This document shows, in pieces, positions 25,414 to 34,160 of a stretch of DNA of 64,000 bases (positions within the stretch are counted from its first letter, which is position 1; every line of letters starts with the position of its first letter). Source of the stretch: a virus; the IMG/VR virus record IMGVR_UViG_3300020469_005214, positions 62,001-126,000 of that record; one strand, written 5' to 3'. Below the pieces are notes generated by a model that saw nothing but the letters and a program-made list of their open reading frames with translations, had not been told where the DNA came from and did no database searches. Position numbers and translations under genes: made by a program.

Positions 25414-25784
25414 GCCTAAACTTTTATCAAACATGCCCAACAATTGATCAGGGGATTGCCGAGTGCAAAGATATCATTGAAAAATATTTAGATGATCTAG
25501 TTAATGACGTAAATCCTGAATTTTATTCAGCCGAAAAGGGAAAAGATAAAAATAAGATCGTTGAATCTGTTAGAGACATGCTGTATAACGATATAGAACA
25601 TATTTTTGAGTCTGTTAGAGAAACAAATGTCAAAATGAGGGAGGTAGCTGATGAGCAAATTCGTGAGTTAGAGTACGAAGCCGAAGAGCTTAGCTGTGAA
25701 CTTGAAGATTTAAAAATAGAGCATGAGCAAGCAGAAAAGCAGATTCTAGATATAGAAATTGACAAAGAAGATACCTTTGATTAG
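25410..25784 (+). CDS. Coiled-coil protein, 124 aa
   Basis: Acidic; residues 50-115 form a long heptad helix. ATGA overlap with the epimerase. Unknown role. Confidence 0.6.
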   Translation: MSLNFYQTCPTIDQGIAECKDIIEKYLDDLVNDVNPEFYSAEKGKDKNKIVESVRDMLYNDIEHIFESVRETNVKMREVADEQIRELEYEAEELSCELEDLKIEHEQAEKQILDIEIDKEDTFD

Positions 25785-25800
25785 TTTTATATAAGGCTAT

Positions 25801-26505
25801 ATGATAAAAGCAGACACGGGGCAAAATTTACTCAGGTATAATTTAAATAATTATAAGTTTTTATGCTATGATTATGAGACTGAGTCACTATGCCTTGTTG
25901 GTAACAATAAGCCTTGGGAAGTAGGCTACATAACTGTAGAGGGTGGCAAAATTACTTCTGAACATAATCGAAATATTTGGTGGGAAGATTTAAATATTTC
26001 TGATGATGCTTCTAGAATTACTCGTTTCAATTATGAAAATTACAAGAAATCTGCAGAAAATGCCGATTTAGTTCTTAGTGATTTTGAGAATGAGCTTTAT
26101 GATCCTAAGACTATTAATATCACTTATAATGGTTTGAATTTTGATATGTATTTGCATCAGTTATGGAGAAAGAAACTTGGCAAAGATATCGATTGGACTT
26201 TCTTACCTCGTTCTATTGATATTCTAGCATTGTCTAGGGCTTATCGAATGGAGATGGAGCCTCCAGAGGATTGGGAGAATTTTTTCTCTTGGCAATTTAA
26301 ATTGGCTAATTATTTTAGTGATAGTAGAACAAGAGCTTCTCGTAAGTTACCAAGTTGCACTTTAAAAAAGATGTGCGAAGAACTCGACATTGAATTTGAC
26401 GATGGACAAGCTCACGGAGGACTTTATGATGTGCATAAAACTTGGGAAGTTTTTAAACAGTTGATTAGGAAAATGGAAATAACCACTAAACATCTATACA
26501 TTTAA
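25801..26505 (+). CDS. DnaQ-like 3'-5' exonuclease (DEDDh)
   Basis: 234 aa. Exo I motif CYDYETESL (D-x-E) near residue 21, Exo II as NITYNGLNFDMYLHQ near 101, Exo III as GQAHGGLYDVHKTWEV (H-x4-D) near 200. PolIII-alpha, encoded downstream, has no exonuclease domain of its own, so this is probably the replisome proofreader. Confidence 0.75.
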   Translation: MIKADTGQNLLRYNLNNYKFLCYDYETESLCLVGNNKPWEVGYITVEGGKITSEHNRNIWWEDLNISDDASRITRFNYENYKKSAENADLVLSDFENELYDPKTINITYNGLNFDMYLHQLWRKKLGKDIDWTFLPRSIDILALSRAYRMEMEPPEDWENFFSWQFKLANYFSDSRTRASRKLPSCTLKKMCEELDIEFDDGQAHGGLYDVHKTWEVFKQLIRKMEITTKHLYI

Positions 26506-26515
26506 AACAAACTAC

Positions 26516-26544
26516 TTGACAATATGGTGTAGCGATGCTACTAT
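26516..26544 (+). promoter_or_regulatory. Class I promoter with leader
   Basis: TTGACA (26516-26521), 17 bp, TACTAT (26539-26544). Unlike most, the start (26590) is about 40 nt downstream behind an A-rich leader. Confidence 0.7.
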
Positions 26545-26589
26545 TATTTGTAGGACTTAAAACAAAAAACAAAATATAAAAACATAATT

Positions 26590-27042
26590 ATGGCAAAGAA
26601 ATCATTTAAATTAGAAGACGTAGAATTTGTATGCGACAAAAATCAGCTTGAGTCAGACAAGCGACAGGCTGTGATAAACGACCTTAAAGCTATGCTTGAG
26701 GAAGAACAAGAGCAAGAAGAGACTGACAAGGTAGAGTATAAGATTGTTGGTCTATTCCCCGATGGCGAAGGTTATGATAAAATTCCTATCCAAGACAGAG
26801 TAATAATCCCTATTAAATTACCAGTAGAATCTGATACTGCGACTTTGCAAGATCATATGGTAATTGCCGCAACAAAACATAATGAAAGTCGTAGATCTAA
26901 AAAGCAGGGCAAAGTTTTTACACTTAACGACTTATTAACAAAGGCAACAAAAAAGAATTTGACAGAAGAAGGAATCAAGGTTCAGTGTGAGGGTCGTTTT
27001 GAAATTGTACCTTGCAATCCTCAGCTTATTGAAGAGAAATAA
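26590..27042 (+). CDS. Hypothetical protein, 150 aa, upstream of PolIII-alpha
   Basis: Helical acidic N-terminal half, then a beta-rich region (KIVGLFPDGEGY, RVIIPIKLPVE). Ends directly before the PHP-like gene, so it is probably a replisome-associated protein, but no domain is recognised. Confidence 0.6.
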   Translation: MAKKSFKLEDVEFVCDKNQLESDKRQAVINDLKAMLEEEQEQEETDKVEYKIVGLFPDGEGYDKIPIQDRVIIPIKLPVESDTATLQDHMVIAATKHNESRRSKKQGKVFTLNDLLTKATKKNLTEEGIKVQCEGRFEIVPCNPQLIEEK

Positions 27043-27777
27043 ATGGTTTATTTATTTTCTAGTGCTAACTCCCTTAACTCAATTCTTACCATTGATAAAA
27101 AGTCAAAGGAGGGCGGTAGCGATTCTATTTTTCAGATTGCAAAAGAAAATAATATAGACCAAGTATTTTTAATTGAGAAAAATCCATCTTCTTTCCCCCA
27201 AGCACTTAGTAACGCTACAGAATTAGGGCTACAACTTGTTTATGGGTTGTCTTTGACTGTCTGTGATAACTCAGATGACAAAGAGCTAGAATCAATTTCT
27301 ACTGAGCATAAAATGGTATTTATTGCCAAGACTGGTGAGGCATATAAAAACATTTTAATGAAGCTGTATAGTGATGCCGCAACAAGGGGTAATTATAAAG
27401 GCTTACCAAGAACAGATTTTGATCGCATCAAAGAATTTTGGGGCGATGATATGTTGATGATGATTCCGTTTTATGATAATTTTTTACACAAAAATATATT
27501 CTCTTTTGGAAACTGTTTGGTGAAATTCCAAGAATATAATCCTATATTTTGTGTTGAATATCACGAATTGCCTTTAGACAGAATAATGGCTATAAAAATA
27601 AAACAATATTGTAAAGAAAATGGCTATGACTATATCAAAAGTCATAGTGTAAGATATAAGAGTGAAAAAGATATTGATGCATACTTGACTTATAGATGTA
27701 TTCAGAATAAAAGTAGCATTGAGTGTCCAAATCTTGAAGGCTTCTGCTCAAATAAATTTGCACTAATAGATGGTTGA
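27043..27777 (+). CDS. PHP-like N-terminal part of DNA polymerase III alpha (separate gene)
   Basis: 244 aa. Its layout (IFQIAKENNIDQVFLIEKN, LGLQLVYGLSLTV, HKMVFIAKTGEAYKNIL) follows the PHP domain of DnaE, and the polymerase core is the next gene. The metal-binding H-x-H at the start of active PHP domains is absent (MVYLFSSANS), so it should be catalytically dead and structural. Overlaps the polymerase gene by 8 nt in a different frame. Confidence 0.6.
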   Translation: MVYLFSSANSLNSILTIDKKSKEGGSDSIFQIAKENNIDQVFLIEKNPSSFPQALSNATELGLQLVYGLSLTVCDNSDDKELESISTEHKMVFIAKTGEAYKNILMKLYSDAATRGNYKGLPRTDFDRIKEFWGDDMLMMIPFYDNFLHKNIFSFGNCLVKFQEYNPIFCVEYHELPLDRIMAIKIKQYCKENGYDYIKSHSVRYKSEKDIDAYLTYRCIQNKSSIECPNLEGFCSNKFALIDG

Positions 27778-30394
27778 AGATAAAGAGTTTTTAAGTCAAT
27801 TTAAAAATTACTCCGATACTTATAATATCCTTGGAGTTAGAATTCCGCAGGTAAATATAGGTGGTTCATATGCTAGTAAATTTGGTTTAGATCTATCAAA
27901 AGATGAACACGAAATTCTTAGACAGCTTTGTCTACATGGATATAAAAAGCTAGATATTGACTCATTACCAAATAAAGACATTTACATAGAGCGTGTAAAA
28001 TTTGAGCTAGAAACTCTTAAAAAACTTGGTTTCACTCGATACATTCTTATGGTATGGGATCTGATTCAATGGTGCGATGAAAATAAAATCGCTAGAGGTT
28101 GGGGTCGTGGTTCTGTTGCAGGAAGTCTTGTATCTTATTTAATAGGTTTAACTGCGGTTGATCCAATTAAATATGATCTTATCTTTGAGCGTTTTATCAA
28201 TGAGTCTCGTGCACAATCAAAAATTATTGGCGGTGAGCAATATTCAGATGGTAGCACTGTTCCAGATATTGATTTTGATGTTTGTTACCTTAATCGTGGT
28301 CGAGTAGTTCATGAATATTTAAAGACTAAATACCCTAATAAGACTGGACACATCTCTACGCTAAATACACTTTCAACAAAATTAGTTCTTAAGGAGGTCT
28401 GTAAGAAATATGGTGCCTACGATGAAACTCAAGCCAATCGTATTTCTAATATGATTGAAAGCGATGCGGGCAAGCTTGATTCTCTTGAAGACACTCTAAA
28501 TAAGAATGACCAGTTTAAGGACTGGGTAGATCAAAATCCTAAAATATACGATATATGCTTAAAACTTTCTGATTTACCCAAAAACTTTGGTCTTCATGCC
28601 GCAGGAATCATTGTGTCATATGATGAAATTTTTAATTCTTTACCACTTGAAGATAGAGAGGGAACGATAACATCATCTTATACGAAGGATGATGTTGCCG
28701 AACAGGAAATTAAACTTGATGCTTTGGGTCTAAAGACTTGTACAATCATATACGAAACAGCAAAAGAAGCAGGATATGATTTAAATAGTTTTGACGTGAA
28801 TAATCCAGAGCTATACAAGCTATTTGACAAGTTTGATTATAGTTACGGAGTTTTTCAGTTAGATGGCGATACGGCTTGCAAAGTAACCAAACAGGTTCAG
28901 CCAAAAAATATTTCAGACATTTCTGCTATCTCCGCCATTGCCAGACCTGGAGCGTTGGCATTTTTGGAAGACTTTTTAGAATCTAGAAAAACTGGTCAAA
29001 TAAAATCCATTTATCCACCTATTGATAAAATTCTAGAGAACACCTCTGGTGTTATTCTGTATCAAGAGCAAACAATGAAAATTGCTCACGAGGTTTATAA
29101 ATTTTCGCTTGTAGAAGCTGATATTTTAAGAAAAATTATTGGCAAAAAGCAACTCGAAAAGGTTAAGGAATGGGAAGAAAAAATTAAAAAGGCAGGAATA
29201 GAACAAGGAATACCAGAAGATGCAACCCAGATCTTTTGGGAAACCGTTCAAGCCTCTGCCAAATATCAGTTTAATGCGAGCCACTCATACTCATATGGAT
29301 ATATTAGCTGTCTCTGCGCTTACTTAAAGATTAAATACCCAGCAATCTTTTTTAAAAACTGTCTTATGCTCGCTCGCTCCTTCCAAGATAGTGAGGCTCG
29401 TATTATGAAAATATGTAAAGAGCTTCCATATTTTGGTATTGAACTCAGACCACCAGACCTTGTTAAATCTGAGGAAGATTTTTCTGTTGAAGGCAACATA
29501 ATTCGCTACGGGATTAAATCAATAAAATCCGTTTCAGAAAAAACTCTTATAAAGCTTAAAGAGTTCAACTCGGTTCAGACAAATAAATTCCAACTATTTG
29601 AAGCGGCAAATAAGTCTGGGATTAATATTAGGATTTTATCTAACCTTATTAAGGCAGGGTGCTTAAGTTCCTTTGGAGACAATAGAGGGCTCCTTACTCT
29701 TGAGGCCGCAAGTTGGAACACCTTAACAGATGTCCAAAAAACCAAAATATTTAAATTTGGCGAAAAATATAACTATGATCTATTAAATATTTTGCTTGAC
29801 ATTAAAAATGGAAAGCTTCTTAGCGATGGTAAAGAAATCATCTCAACCAAAAAACGTAAAACTAAATCAGGAGAAAAATCTTCTTGGGACACCTTTTACG
29901 AGAAATATTTGCCTCATAAGTTAGAGTGCATTAGCTATGCTAAATATGCAGACTTTTATAATTATTATTATGAGCAAGATATTCTTGGTTTTGCATATAG
30001 CAAAAAGCTTTTTGAAATATTAGAATCAGAGTATAAGGGGATTATTCATCTTGGGGACTTGGATGATACAGTAGAAGATTCTATTGTAACTTCTTGCGGA
30101 GTAGTACAAGAAGCAAGAGTTGGTAAAACTCAAAAAGGGAATAAGAAGCTAGTCCTCGTAGTAGGCGACGAATATGGTCAAACTAGGGTGCAGACCTTTA
30201 ACTTTAATCGATTTGATAGAGCGACTAGAACAACAGAGTTTCTCAGCAATGTAGATGATTTAAAGAGTCTTTACGGCAGACTACCAGAGAAAAAAGATAT
30301 TGTTGTTTTTAGAGGTACCAGAAAGACCAATACTGTTTTCGCTGACAAAATTCGTATTTTGAACTTAGATTTCAAAGAAAGTACTGATAAGTAA
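27770..30394 (+). CDS. DNA polymerase III alpha, catalytic subunit (DnaE-type)
   Basis: 874 aa. C-family polymerase: RGWGRGSVAGSLVSYLIGL near residue 105 and TVPDIDFDVCYL near 163 carry the active-site Gly-Ser and Asp residues; FGLHAAGIIVS, YGVFQLDGD, ISAIARPGA, VILYQEQ and FNASHSYSYGYIS follow in DnaE order, with an OB-fold-like C-terminus (VVQEARVGKTQKGNKKLVLVVG). The N-terminal PHP part is encoded separately upstream; together the length approaches cellular DnaE. No clamp-binding motif was identified. Confidence 0.88.
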   Translation: MVEDKEFLSQFKNYSDTYNILGVRIPQVNIGGSYASKFGLDLSKDEHEILRQLCLHGYKKLDIDSLPNKDIYIERVKFELETLKKLGFTRYILMVWDLIQWCDENKIARGWGRGSVAGSLVSYLIGLTAVDPIKYDLIFERFINESRAQSKIIGGEQYSDGSTVPDIDFDVCYLNRGRVVHEYLKTKYPNKTGHISTLNTLSTKLVLKEVCKKYGAYDETQANRISNMIESDAGKLDSLEDTLNKNDQFKDWVDQNPKIYDICLKLSDLPKNFGLHAAGIIVSYDEIFNSLPLEDREGTITSSYTKDDVAEQEIKLDALGLKTCTIIYETAKEAGYDLNSFDVNNPELYKLFDKFDYSYGVFQLDGDTACKVTKQVQPKNISDISAISAIARPGALAFLEDFLESRKTGQIKSIYPPIDKILENTSGVILYQEQTMKIAHEVYKFSLVEADILRKIIGKKQLEKVKEWEEKIKKAGIEQGIPEDATQIFWETVQASAKYQFNASHSYSYGYISCLCAYLKIKYPAIFFKNCLMLARSFQDSEARIMKICKELPYFGIELRPPDLVKSEEDFSVEGNIIRYGIKSIKSVSEKTLIKLKEFNSVQTNKFQLFEAANKSGINIRILSNLIKAGCLSSFGDNRGLLTLEAASWNTLTDVQKTKIFKFGEKYNYDLLNILLDIKNGKLLSDGKEIISTKKRKTKSGEKSSWDTFYEKYLPHKLECISYAKYADFYNYYYEQDILGFAYSKKLFEILESEYKGIIHLGDLDDTVEDSIVTSCGVVQEARVGKTQKGNKKLVLVVGDEYGQTRVQTFNFNRFDRATRTTEFLSNVDDLKSLYGRLPEKKDIVVFRGTRKTNTVFADKIRILNLDFKESTDK

Positions 30395-30427
30395 AAGATA
30401 TTCTGACCCAAATAAATAAAAAAGCCC

Positions 30428-30456
30428 TTGACAGGGGCAAATATTTATATATAACT
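30428..30456 (+). promoter_or_regulatory. Class I promoter with small inverted repeat
   Basis: TTGACA (30428-30433), 16-17 bp, TATAAC (30450-30455). GCCC (30424-30427) and GGGC (30435-30438) bracket the -35 box and could form an operator or weak hairpin. Leader of about 45 nt. Confidence 0.55.
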
Positions 30457-30503
30457 GGTAGACTAATAAATAAATCTTAACAAAAAATATTTAAAAATAA
30501 AAT

Positions 30504-30785
30504 ATGATTGATCGCAAAAGAATTCTAAAATCCTTTTTCCAAGTTAAAAAAACTTCTAAATATAGTTGGTATGGAGTGCCAACCTGCAACGAAGATAAAA
30601 AACAAAGAGCAAAAAGAAAAATCGAATTGTCGCCAAACGATATTTTAATTCCATCTTTTAATAATAAATATTGGAATAAAATTAACAAAAAAGGTGCGGT
30701 AAATATAGAAATACCAGATAGTGAACTGGTTAGGGTTGATCGCCCCATTACTTTTGATAATGTCTATTATAAATACGGATATTGA
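30504..30785 (+). CDS. Hypothetical protein, 93 aa
   Basis: Strongly basic N-terminal half (IDRKRILKSFF, KKQRAKRKIEL) with a beta-rich C-terminus. Might bind nucleic acid; no named domain. Confidence 0.6.
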   Translation: MIDRKRILKSFFQVKKTSKYSWYGVPTCNEDKKQRAKRKIELSPNDILIPSFNNKYWNKINKKGAVNIEIPDSELVRVDRPITFDNVYYKYGY

Positions 30786-30814
30786 TCCCTAAAACCCATA
30801 ATTGGTGTAATAAT
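30785..30814 (+). promoter_or_regulatory. Class II promoter
   Basis: ATCCCT (30785-30790, 4 of 6 matches to TTCTCT), 15 bp, TGTAATAAT (30806-30814), 4 nt to ATG 30819. Confidence 0.55.
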
Positions 30815-30818
30815 TACT

Positions 30819-31016
30819 ATGACGGTTAAAAAGCTAAAGTCTATACCAAAGCTTATGTTCCCTCAAATTAAAATGGTAGCCGAAGAGTGTTGTTGCCAAC
30901 AAATAACAGGGACTCTAAATGAAGCTAATTTTTATTTCAGGAGCAAAGAAAACGCAGAGTTTTTTTCAAAAATGTTAAAAAGCTTGACAGTTTTTGAAAA
31001 TAAATTTAATCATTAA
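30819..31016 (+). CDS. Hypothetical protein, 65 aa
   Basis: Basic, with three adjacent cysteines (ECCCQQ) near residue 25. No recognised fold. Confidence 0.55.
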   Translation: MTVKKLKSIPKLMFPQIKMVAEECCCQQITGTLNEANFYFRSKENAEFFSKMLKSLTVFENKFNH

Positions 31017-31021
31017 AGGTA

Positions 31022-31051
31022 TTCTCTAAATTGCATGTAAAATGTAATAAT
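31022..31051 (+). promoter_or_regulatory. Class II promoter that selects a GTG start
   Basis: TTCTCT (31022-31027), 15 bp, TGTAATAAT (31043-31051), 4 nt to GTG 31056. The 4-nt rule favours the GTG over the ATG at 31052, which opens only five codons. Confidence 0.7.
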
Positions 31052-31055
31052 ATGA

Positions 31056-31490
31056 GTGGAAATCGATGATCAAGTTTATAAAGCGGAAAATGAAGTTTTT
31101 GAGAATGAAACAATATTTACTGAGACACAAATTAAAAAGTTTTTTCTCCACATTGTTTACGATGATTGGTTTGTAAGACAATATGGAAGTGGATACAGAA
31201 TGTACATCATCGGCCCGAATTTTTTTGACGCTTCTTATGGATGTTATAAGGAAATATATTTACTTGAGAATCAACACTTTACAGAAAGCACTGTTTGTCA
31301 CGAACTAATGCATTCTTGCAAACATATAAGGAAAAACCCTCATGGCAAAGCTTGGCAGAAAAGATACGTAGATATGCTTAAAAGATACGTTTCTAATCAA
31401 ATGGGCGAAGAGCTAGAGGAAAAGTTTTCCCAAATATATGAAAATAATAAAAAATATAATTTGGCGTTGGAAAGTAAGAAGAAAATTTGA
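31056..31490 (+). CDS. SprT-like zinc metalloprotease (GTG start)
   Basis: 144 aa. CHELMHSCKH gives H82-E-x-x-H86, with H96 in NPHGKAWQKR as the third zinc ligand, the SprT/zincin arrangement. Preceded by beta strands (YRMYIIGPNFF, KEIYLLENQHF). SprT-like proteases cleave DNA-crosslinked proteins in cells; the phage substrate is unknown. 53-nt overlap with the next gene. Confidence 0.7.
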   Translation: MEIDDQVYKAENEVFENETIFTETQIKKFFLHIVYDDWFVRQYGSGYRMYIIGPNFFDASYGCYKEIYLLENQHFTESTVCHELMHSCKHIRKNPHGKAWQKRYVDMLKRYVSNQMGEELEEKFSQIYENNKKYNLALESKKKI

Positions 31491-31686
31491 CAATATATAT
31501 ACATTTTATATTGAAAATATTGACATCTTTCATCCCAAAGAGCAAGAATCAATTGAATCTATTAAAAAATCGTTTGAATTTTACTTCTATAGAAGTAGTT
31601 GGGAGCGAAATAAAGAAAAAATTGAAAAATATATTGAACAAATCAACACTAAAATAAACCACAGAATAAAAAATACAAAATGCTAG
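31438..31686 (+). CDS. Hypothetical protein, 82 aa
   Basis: Basic, helical, aromatic-rich (FEFYFYRSSWERNKE). Starts inside the protease gene in another frame. No recognised domain. Confidence 0.45.
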   Translation: MKIIKNIIWRWKVRRKFDNIYTFYIENIDIFHPKEQESIESIKKSFEFYFYRSSWERNKEKIEKYIEQINTKINHRIKNTKC

Positions 31687-31736
31687 AAATACTAATCGTT
31701 ACATTCTTTCTTCTAATATTATTTGGAGAAATTTAA
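31680..31736 (+). CDS. 18-aa hydrophobic micropeptide, member 1
   Basis: MLEILIVTFFLLILFGEI: a single membrane helix with acidic ends. Its ATG overlaps the end of the preceding gene. Very similar to the 14-aa peptide at 55098 and related in character to the 16-aa peptide at 40406, which supports expression. Confidence 0.45.
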   Translation: MLEILIVTFFLLILFGEI

Positions 31737-31743
31737 AAAAAGC

Positions 31744-31772
31744 TTGACTTTACAATTTTTTCAATCATTATG
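31744..31772 (+). promoter_or_regulatory. Class I promoter
   Basis: TTGACT (31744-31749), 17 bp, ATTATG (31767-31772). Drives a leader made of 12-bp repeats. Confidence 0.6.
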
Positions 31773-31773
31773 G

Positions 31774-31833
31774 CACAAATAACATCACAAATAACATCAC
31801 AAATAATAACACAAATAATAACACAAATAAAAA
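31774..31833 (+). repeat. Five 12-bp tandem repeats in a leader
   Basis: Units CACAAATAACAT (twice), CACAAATAATAA (twice) and CACAAATAAAAA, ending one base before ATG 31835. Unstructured CA/A-rich RNA; may enhance ribosome access or bind a protein. Confidence 0.8.
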
Positions 31834-31834
31834 C

Positions 31835-32272
31835 ATGGAAGACAGTAAAACAAAAGTAGTCTCATCTTGGGGCGTACACAAAAAACTACAAAAAGTATAT
31901 GCTAAGGTTCGGAATAAAATACCTGCGGTAGGCGAGGTTGAGGACAAAAAGAAAAATCCAAAGCTCGAAAGGCTTCGTAAAGCTGAAAATTATGCTTACG
32001 ACTTATTTAATAATGGATTGGCAAATTATAGATCTCAATTTCTTAGATTCTATAAAATACCAAGTTACCAAGTTCCTGCATACGGAACTTATTGGCACTC
32101 ATACATATGGGATGATTTGGAGCAACAAGTGGAGCCAGTATTTTCAAAAGCTCTTATTGATGCATATGTAGAGCAATATTCTACCGATGAGTTAATAAAT
32201 GACATTATCGATAGTAATAATTCAACAAGCCAGTCAGAAGTCGAACAAGAAGTGGAGCAATTAGCAAAATAG
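31835..32272 (+). CDS. Hypothetical protein, 145 aa
   Basis: Basic N-terminal half, aromatic middle (YQVPAYGTYWHSYIWDDLE), acidic Gln/Glu-rich tail. No recognised domain. Confidence 0.6.
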   Translation: MEDSKTKVVSSWGVHKKLQKVYAKVRNKIPAVGEVEDKKKNPKLERLRKAENYAYDLFNNGLANYRSQFLRFYKIPSYQVPAYGTYWHSYIWDDLEQQVEPVFSKALIDAYVEQYSTDELINDIIDSNNSTSQSEVEQEVEQLAK

Positions 32273-32276
32273 AACC

Positions 32277-32531
32277 ATGAAACTTAAAGAAATAATTCAA
32301 GAGACAAAGGGTAAGTTTTTTACTGTTAATTTTATTAAAAAAGATGGAAGTAAGCGTCACATGCTTGCTCGTACTGGAGTAAAAAAATATCTCAAGGGCG
32401 GAGAAAGTCCTGCTAAAAACCGAGACAATATGATTGTCGTTTTTGATGTTCACAAAAGGGCATATAGGATGATCAATTTAGATACTTTGCTTAGTTTTAA
32501 GTGCGGTAATAAAGAATATTACTATTATTAA
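32277..32531 (+). CDS. Small SH3-barrel-like phage protein
   Basis: 84 aa. KGKFFTVNFIKKDGSKRHMLARTGVKKYLKGG followed by IVVFDVHKRAYRMINLDTLLSF matches the pattern of small phage proteins usually called SH3 beta-barrel fold proteins. Function unknown in all cases I know. Confidence 0.55.
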   Translation: MKLKEIIQETKGKFFTVNFIKKDGSKRHMLARTGVKKYLKGGESPAKNRDNMIVVFDVHKRAYRMINLDTLLSFKCGNKEYYYY

Positions 32532-32540
32532 AAATAAGTA

Positions 32541-32569
32541 TTGACTTTCTCTAATTCATATGAATTATC
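32541..32569 (+). promoter_or_regulatory. Class I promoter
   Basis: TTGACT (32541-32546), 17 bp, ATTATC (32564-32569), 6 nt to ATG 32576. Confidence 0.65.
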
Positions 32570-32575
32570 GCAAAT

Positions 32576-33217
32576 ATGAAAATACTAATTGCTTGCGAAT
32601 CCTCTGGAGTTATTCGTGATGCCTTTCGAGCAAGGGGTCACGAAGCTTACTCTTGTGATGTTATCGATACAGGTCACAAATATCATATTTGCGATGATGT
32701 TCTAAATATTTTAGATCAAAATTGGGATATGATGATTGCTCATCCACCTTGCACTTATCTTTCGGTTAGTGGTATGCATTGGACTGCTCGTGGTTTGCGT
32801 GATCCTCAGTTGACTGAAGATGCTCTTGATTTTGTTCGAAAGCTTATGGATGCTCCAATTGCAAAAATAGTAATTGAAAATCCAGTTAGCGTCATTTCAA
32901 CACGCATTAAAAAGGCAAGTCAATATATACAGCCGTATCAGTTTGGAAAAGATAGAAGTAAAAAAACTGGGCTATGGTTGAAAAATCTACCTATTTTAGA
33001 ACCATCCGAATATGTGGAGCCAACAAGATGGGCTTGTTGTGGAAAATGGATGGAAAAAGATTCTACTTGTAATAAATGCGATAAAAAGCCCAAGCCTAGA
33101 TGGTCTAATCAAACTCAAGACGGTGCAGACAAAACTCCTCCATCTAAAGATCGTTGGAAGACTCGTTCTCAAACCGATAAAGGTATTGCAGAAGCAATGG
33201 CAAATCAATGGGGTTAG
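32576..33217 (+). CDS. DNA C5-methyltransferase-like protein with zinc-type Cys cluster
   Basis: 213 aa. ILIACESSGVIRDAFRARGH (SAM-binding motif I), MMIAHPPCTYLSVSG (PC catalytic-like motif IV) and VIENPVS (motif VI-like) place it with short phage C5-MTase-like proteins; target-recognition motifs VIII-X are missing. CCGKW...CNKCDKKP near residue 155 is a likely zinc site. May modify bases or be inactive. Confidence 0.6.
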   Translation: MKILIACESSGVIRDAFRARGHEAYSCDVIDTGHKYHICDDVLNILDQNWDMMIAHPPCTYLSVSGMHWTARGLRDPQLTEDALDFVRKLMDAPIAKIVIENPVSVISTRIKKASQYIQPYQFGKDRSKKTGLWLKNLPILEPSEYVEPTRWACCGKWMEKDSTCNKCDKKPKPRWSNQTQDGADKTPPSKDRWKTRSQTDKGIAEAMANQWG

Positions 33218-33237
33218 AAAATGCCTCATAAAAAGAC

Positions 33238-33266
33238 TTGACTTTTAATAAATTATCAACAAAGTG
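33238..33266 (+). promoter_or_regulatory. Class I promoter with weak -10
   Basis: TTGACT (33238-33243), 17 bp, AAAGTG (33261-33266). Geometry to ATG 33273 (6 nt) fits the class, but the -10 sequence is poor. Confidence 0.4.
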
Positions 33267-33272
33267 GTGGAC

Positions 33273-34160
33273 ATGAAAATCTTATCTCTCTTCGATGGAA
33301 TCTCCTGTGCTCAAATTGCGCTTAACAAACTTGGCGTTAAATACGATAATTATTTCGCTAGTGAAATTTGCGAAAAAGCAATTAAAGTAACACAAGATAA
33401 TTATCCAGACACAATACAATTAGGTGATGTGACAAAATGGAAAGATTGGAAGTTGCCTAAGATTGATATAATTTGTGCGGGTTTTCCTTGCCAATCTTGG
33501 TCTAAAGCAGGATTACAAGGCGGATTTCAAGATGAGCGTGGGAAACTTGCTTATGTCCTCGCAGATATTTTCCGTCACCTAAAAAAGCAAAATCCTAATT
33601 TAATTTTCTTATTTGAAAATGTAGAGATGGGAAAAGAAAAGTTAAATGATTTAAATGAATTGTTTGGTTGTGAGGGAATTAAAATCAATTCTTCGCTATT
33701 AACTGCTCAGAAGCGTGGGCGAGTCTACTGGACAAATTTAAAAATTAATCCAGTAAAGGATCAGAGAATTCAGTTTCAAGATATTCTTGATGATGGATTG
33801 GCTGAAAAAGAAAAGGCGTATTGCGTTAAGCTTTGTCGTGGAAATGCAAGAGACTATTTTAAGAAAAAACAAACCAATATTGTCTTTTGCCCAAATAAGT
33901 ATGGTAAATATGAAGTAAAAAATAATCTTATCTCTATGACCTTTCCGAAAGGCAAAGACCCAAATGAGTTATTTACTTTTAAATGTTCTTTGCCAGATGG
34001 CAATTACGACATAAGACCTCTTAATAGAAATGAGGTCGAGAGGTTGCAGACGATCCCAGAAAATTATACTAATTCAGTAACTGTAGCCTCTGCTCATAAT
34101 TTAATGGGTAATAGTTGGACTGTTGATGTAATCTGCCATATTTTAAAAAATGTTAAATAA
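33273..34160 (+). CDS. DNA cytosine-5 methyltransferase
   Basis: 295 aa from ATG 33273. Complete motif set: I LSLFDGISCAQIAL, IV GFPCQSWSKAG with nucleophile C73, VI FENV, VIII QKRGRVYW and X GNSWTVDVI. Probably protects phage DNA from host restriction or marks it. No cognate restriction gene is adjacent; a GTG 9 nt upstream overlaps the promoter and is rejected. Confidence 0.88.
   Translation: MKILSLFDGISCAQIALNKLGVKYDNYFASEICEKAIKVTQDNYPDTIQLGDVTKWKDWKLPKIDIICAGFPCQSWSKAGLQGGFQDERGKLAYVLADIFRHLKKQNPNLIFLFENVEMGKEKLNDLNELFGCEGIKINSSLLTAQKRGRVYWTNLKINPVKDQRIQFQDILDDGLAEKEKAYCVKLCRGNARDYFKKKQTNIVFCPNKYGKYEVKNNLISMTFPKGKDPNELFTFKCSLPDGNYDIRPLNRNEVERLQTIPENYTNSVTVASAHNLMGNSWTVDVICHILKNVK

Noticed and set aside
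27770-27777. Frameshift error splitting DnaE
   Set aside because: Both frames have proper ends and the overlap is a normal coupled junction; a true split is more likely, though a sequencing error cannot be excluded.
31770-31859. 29-codon leader peptide (repeated Gln-Ile-Thr) from ATG 31770
   Set aside because: Its ATG is part of the -10 hexamer, so it would not be in the transcript from that promoter.
32576-34160. Restriction-modification system
   Set aside because: Two methyltransferase-like genes are adjacent, but no endonuclease gene accompanies them.
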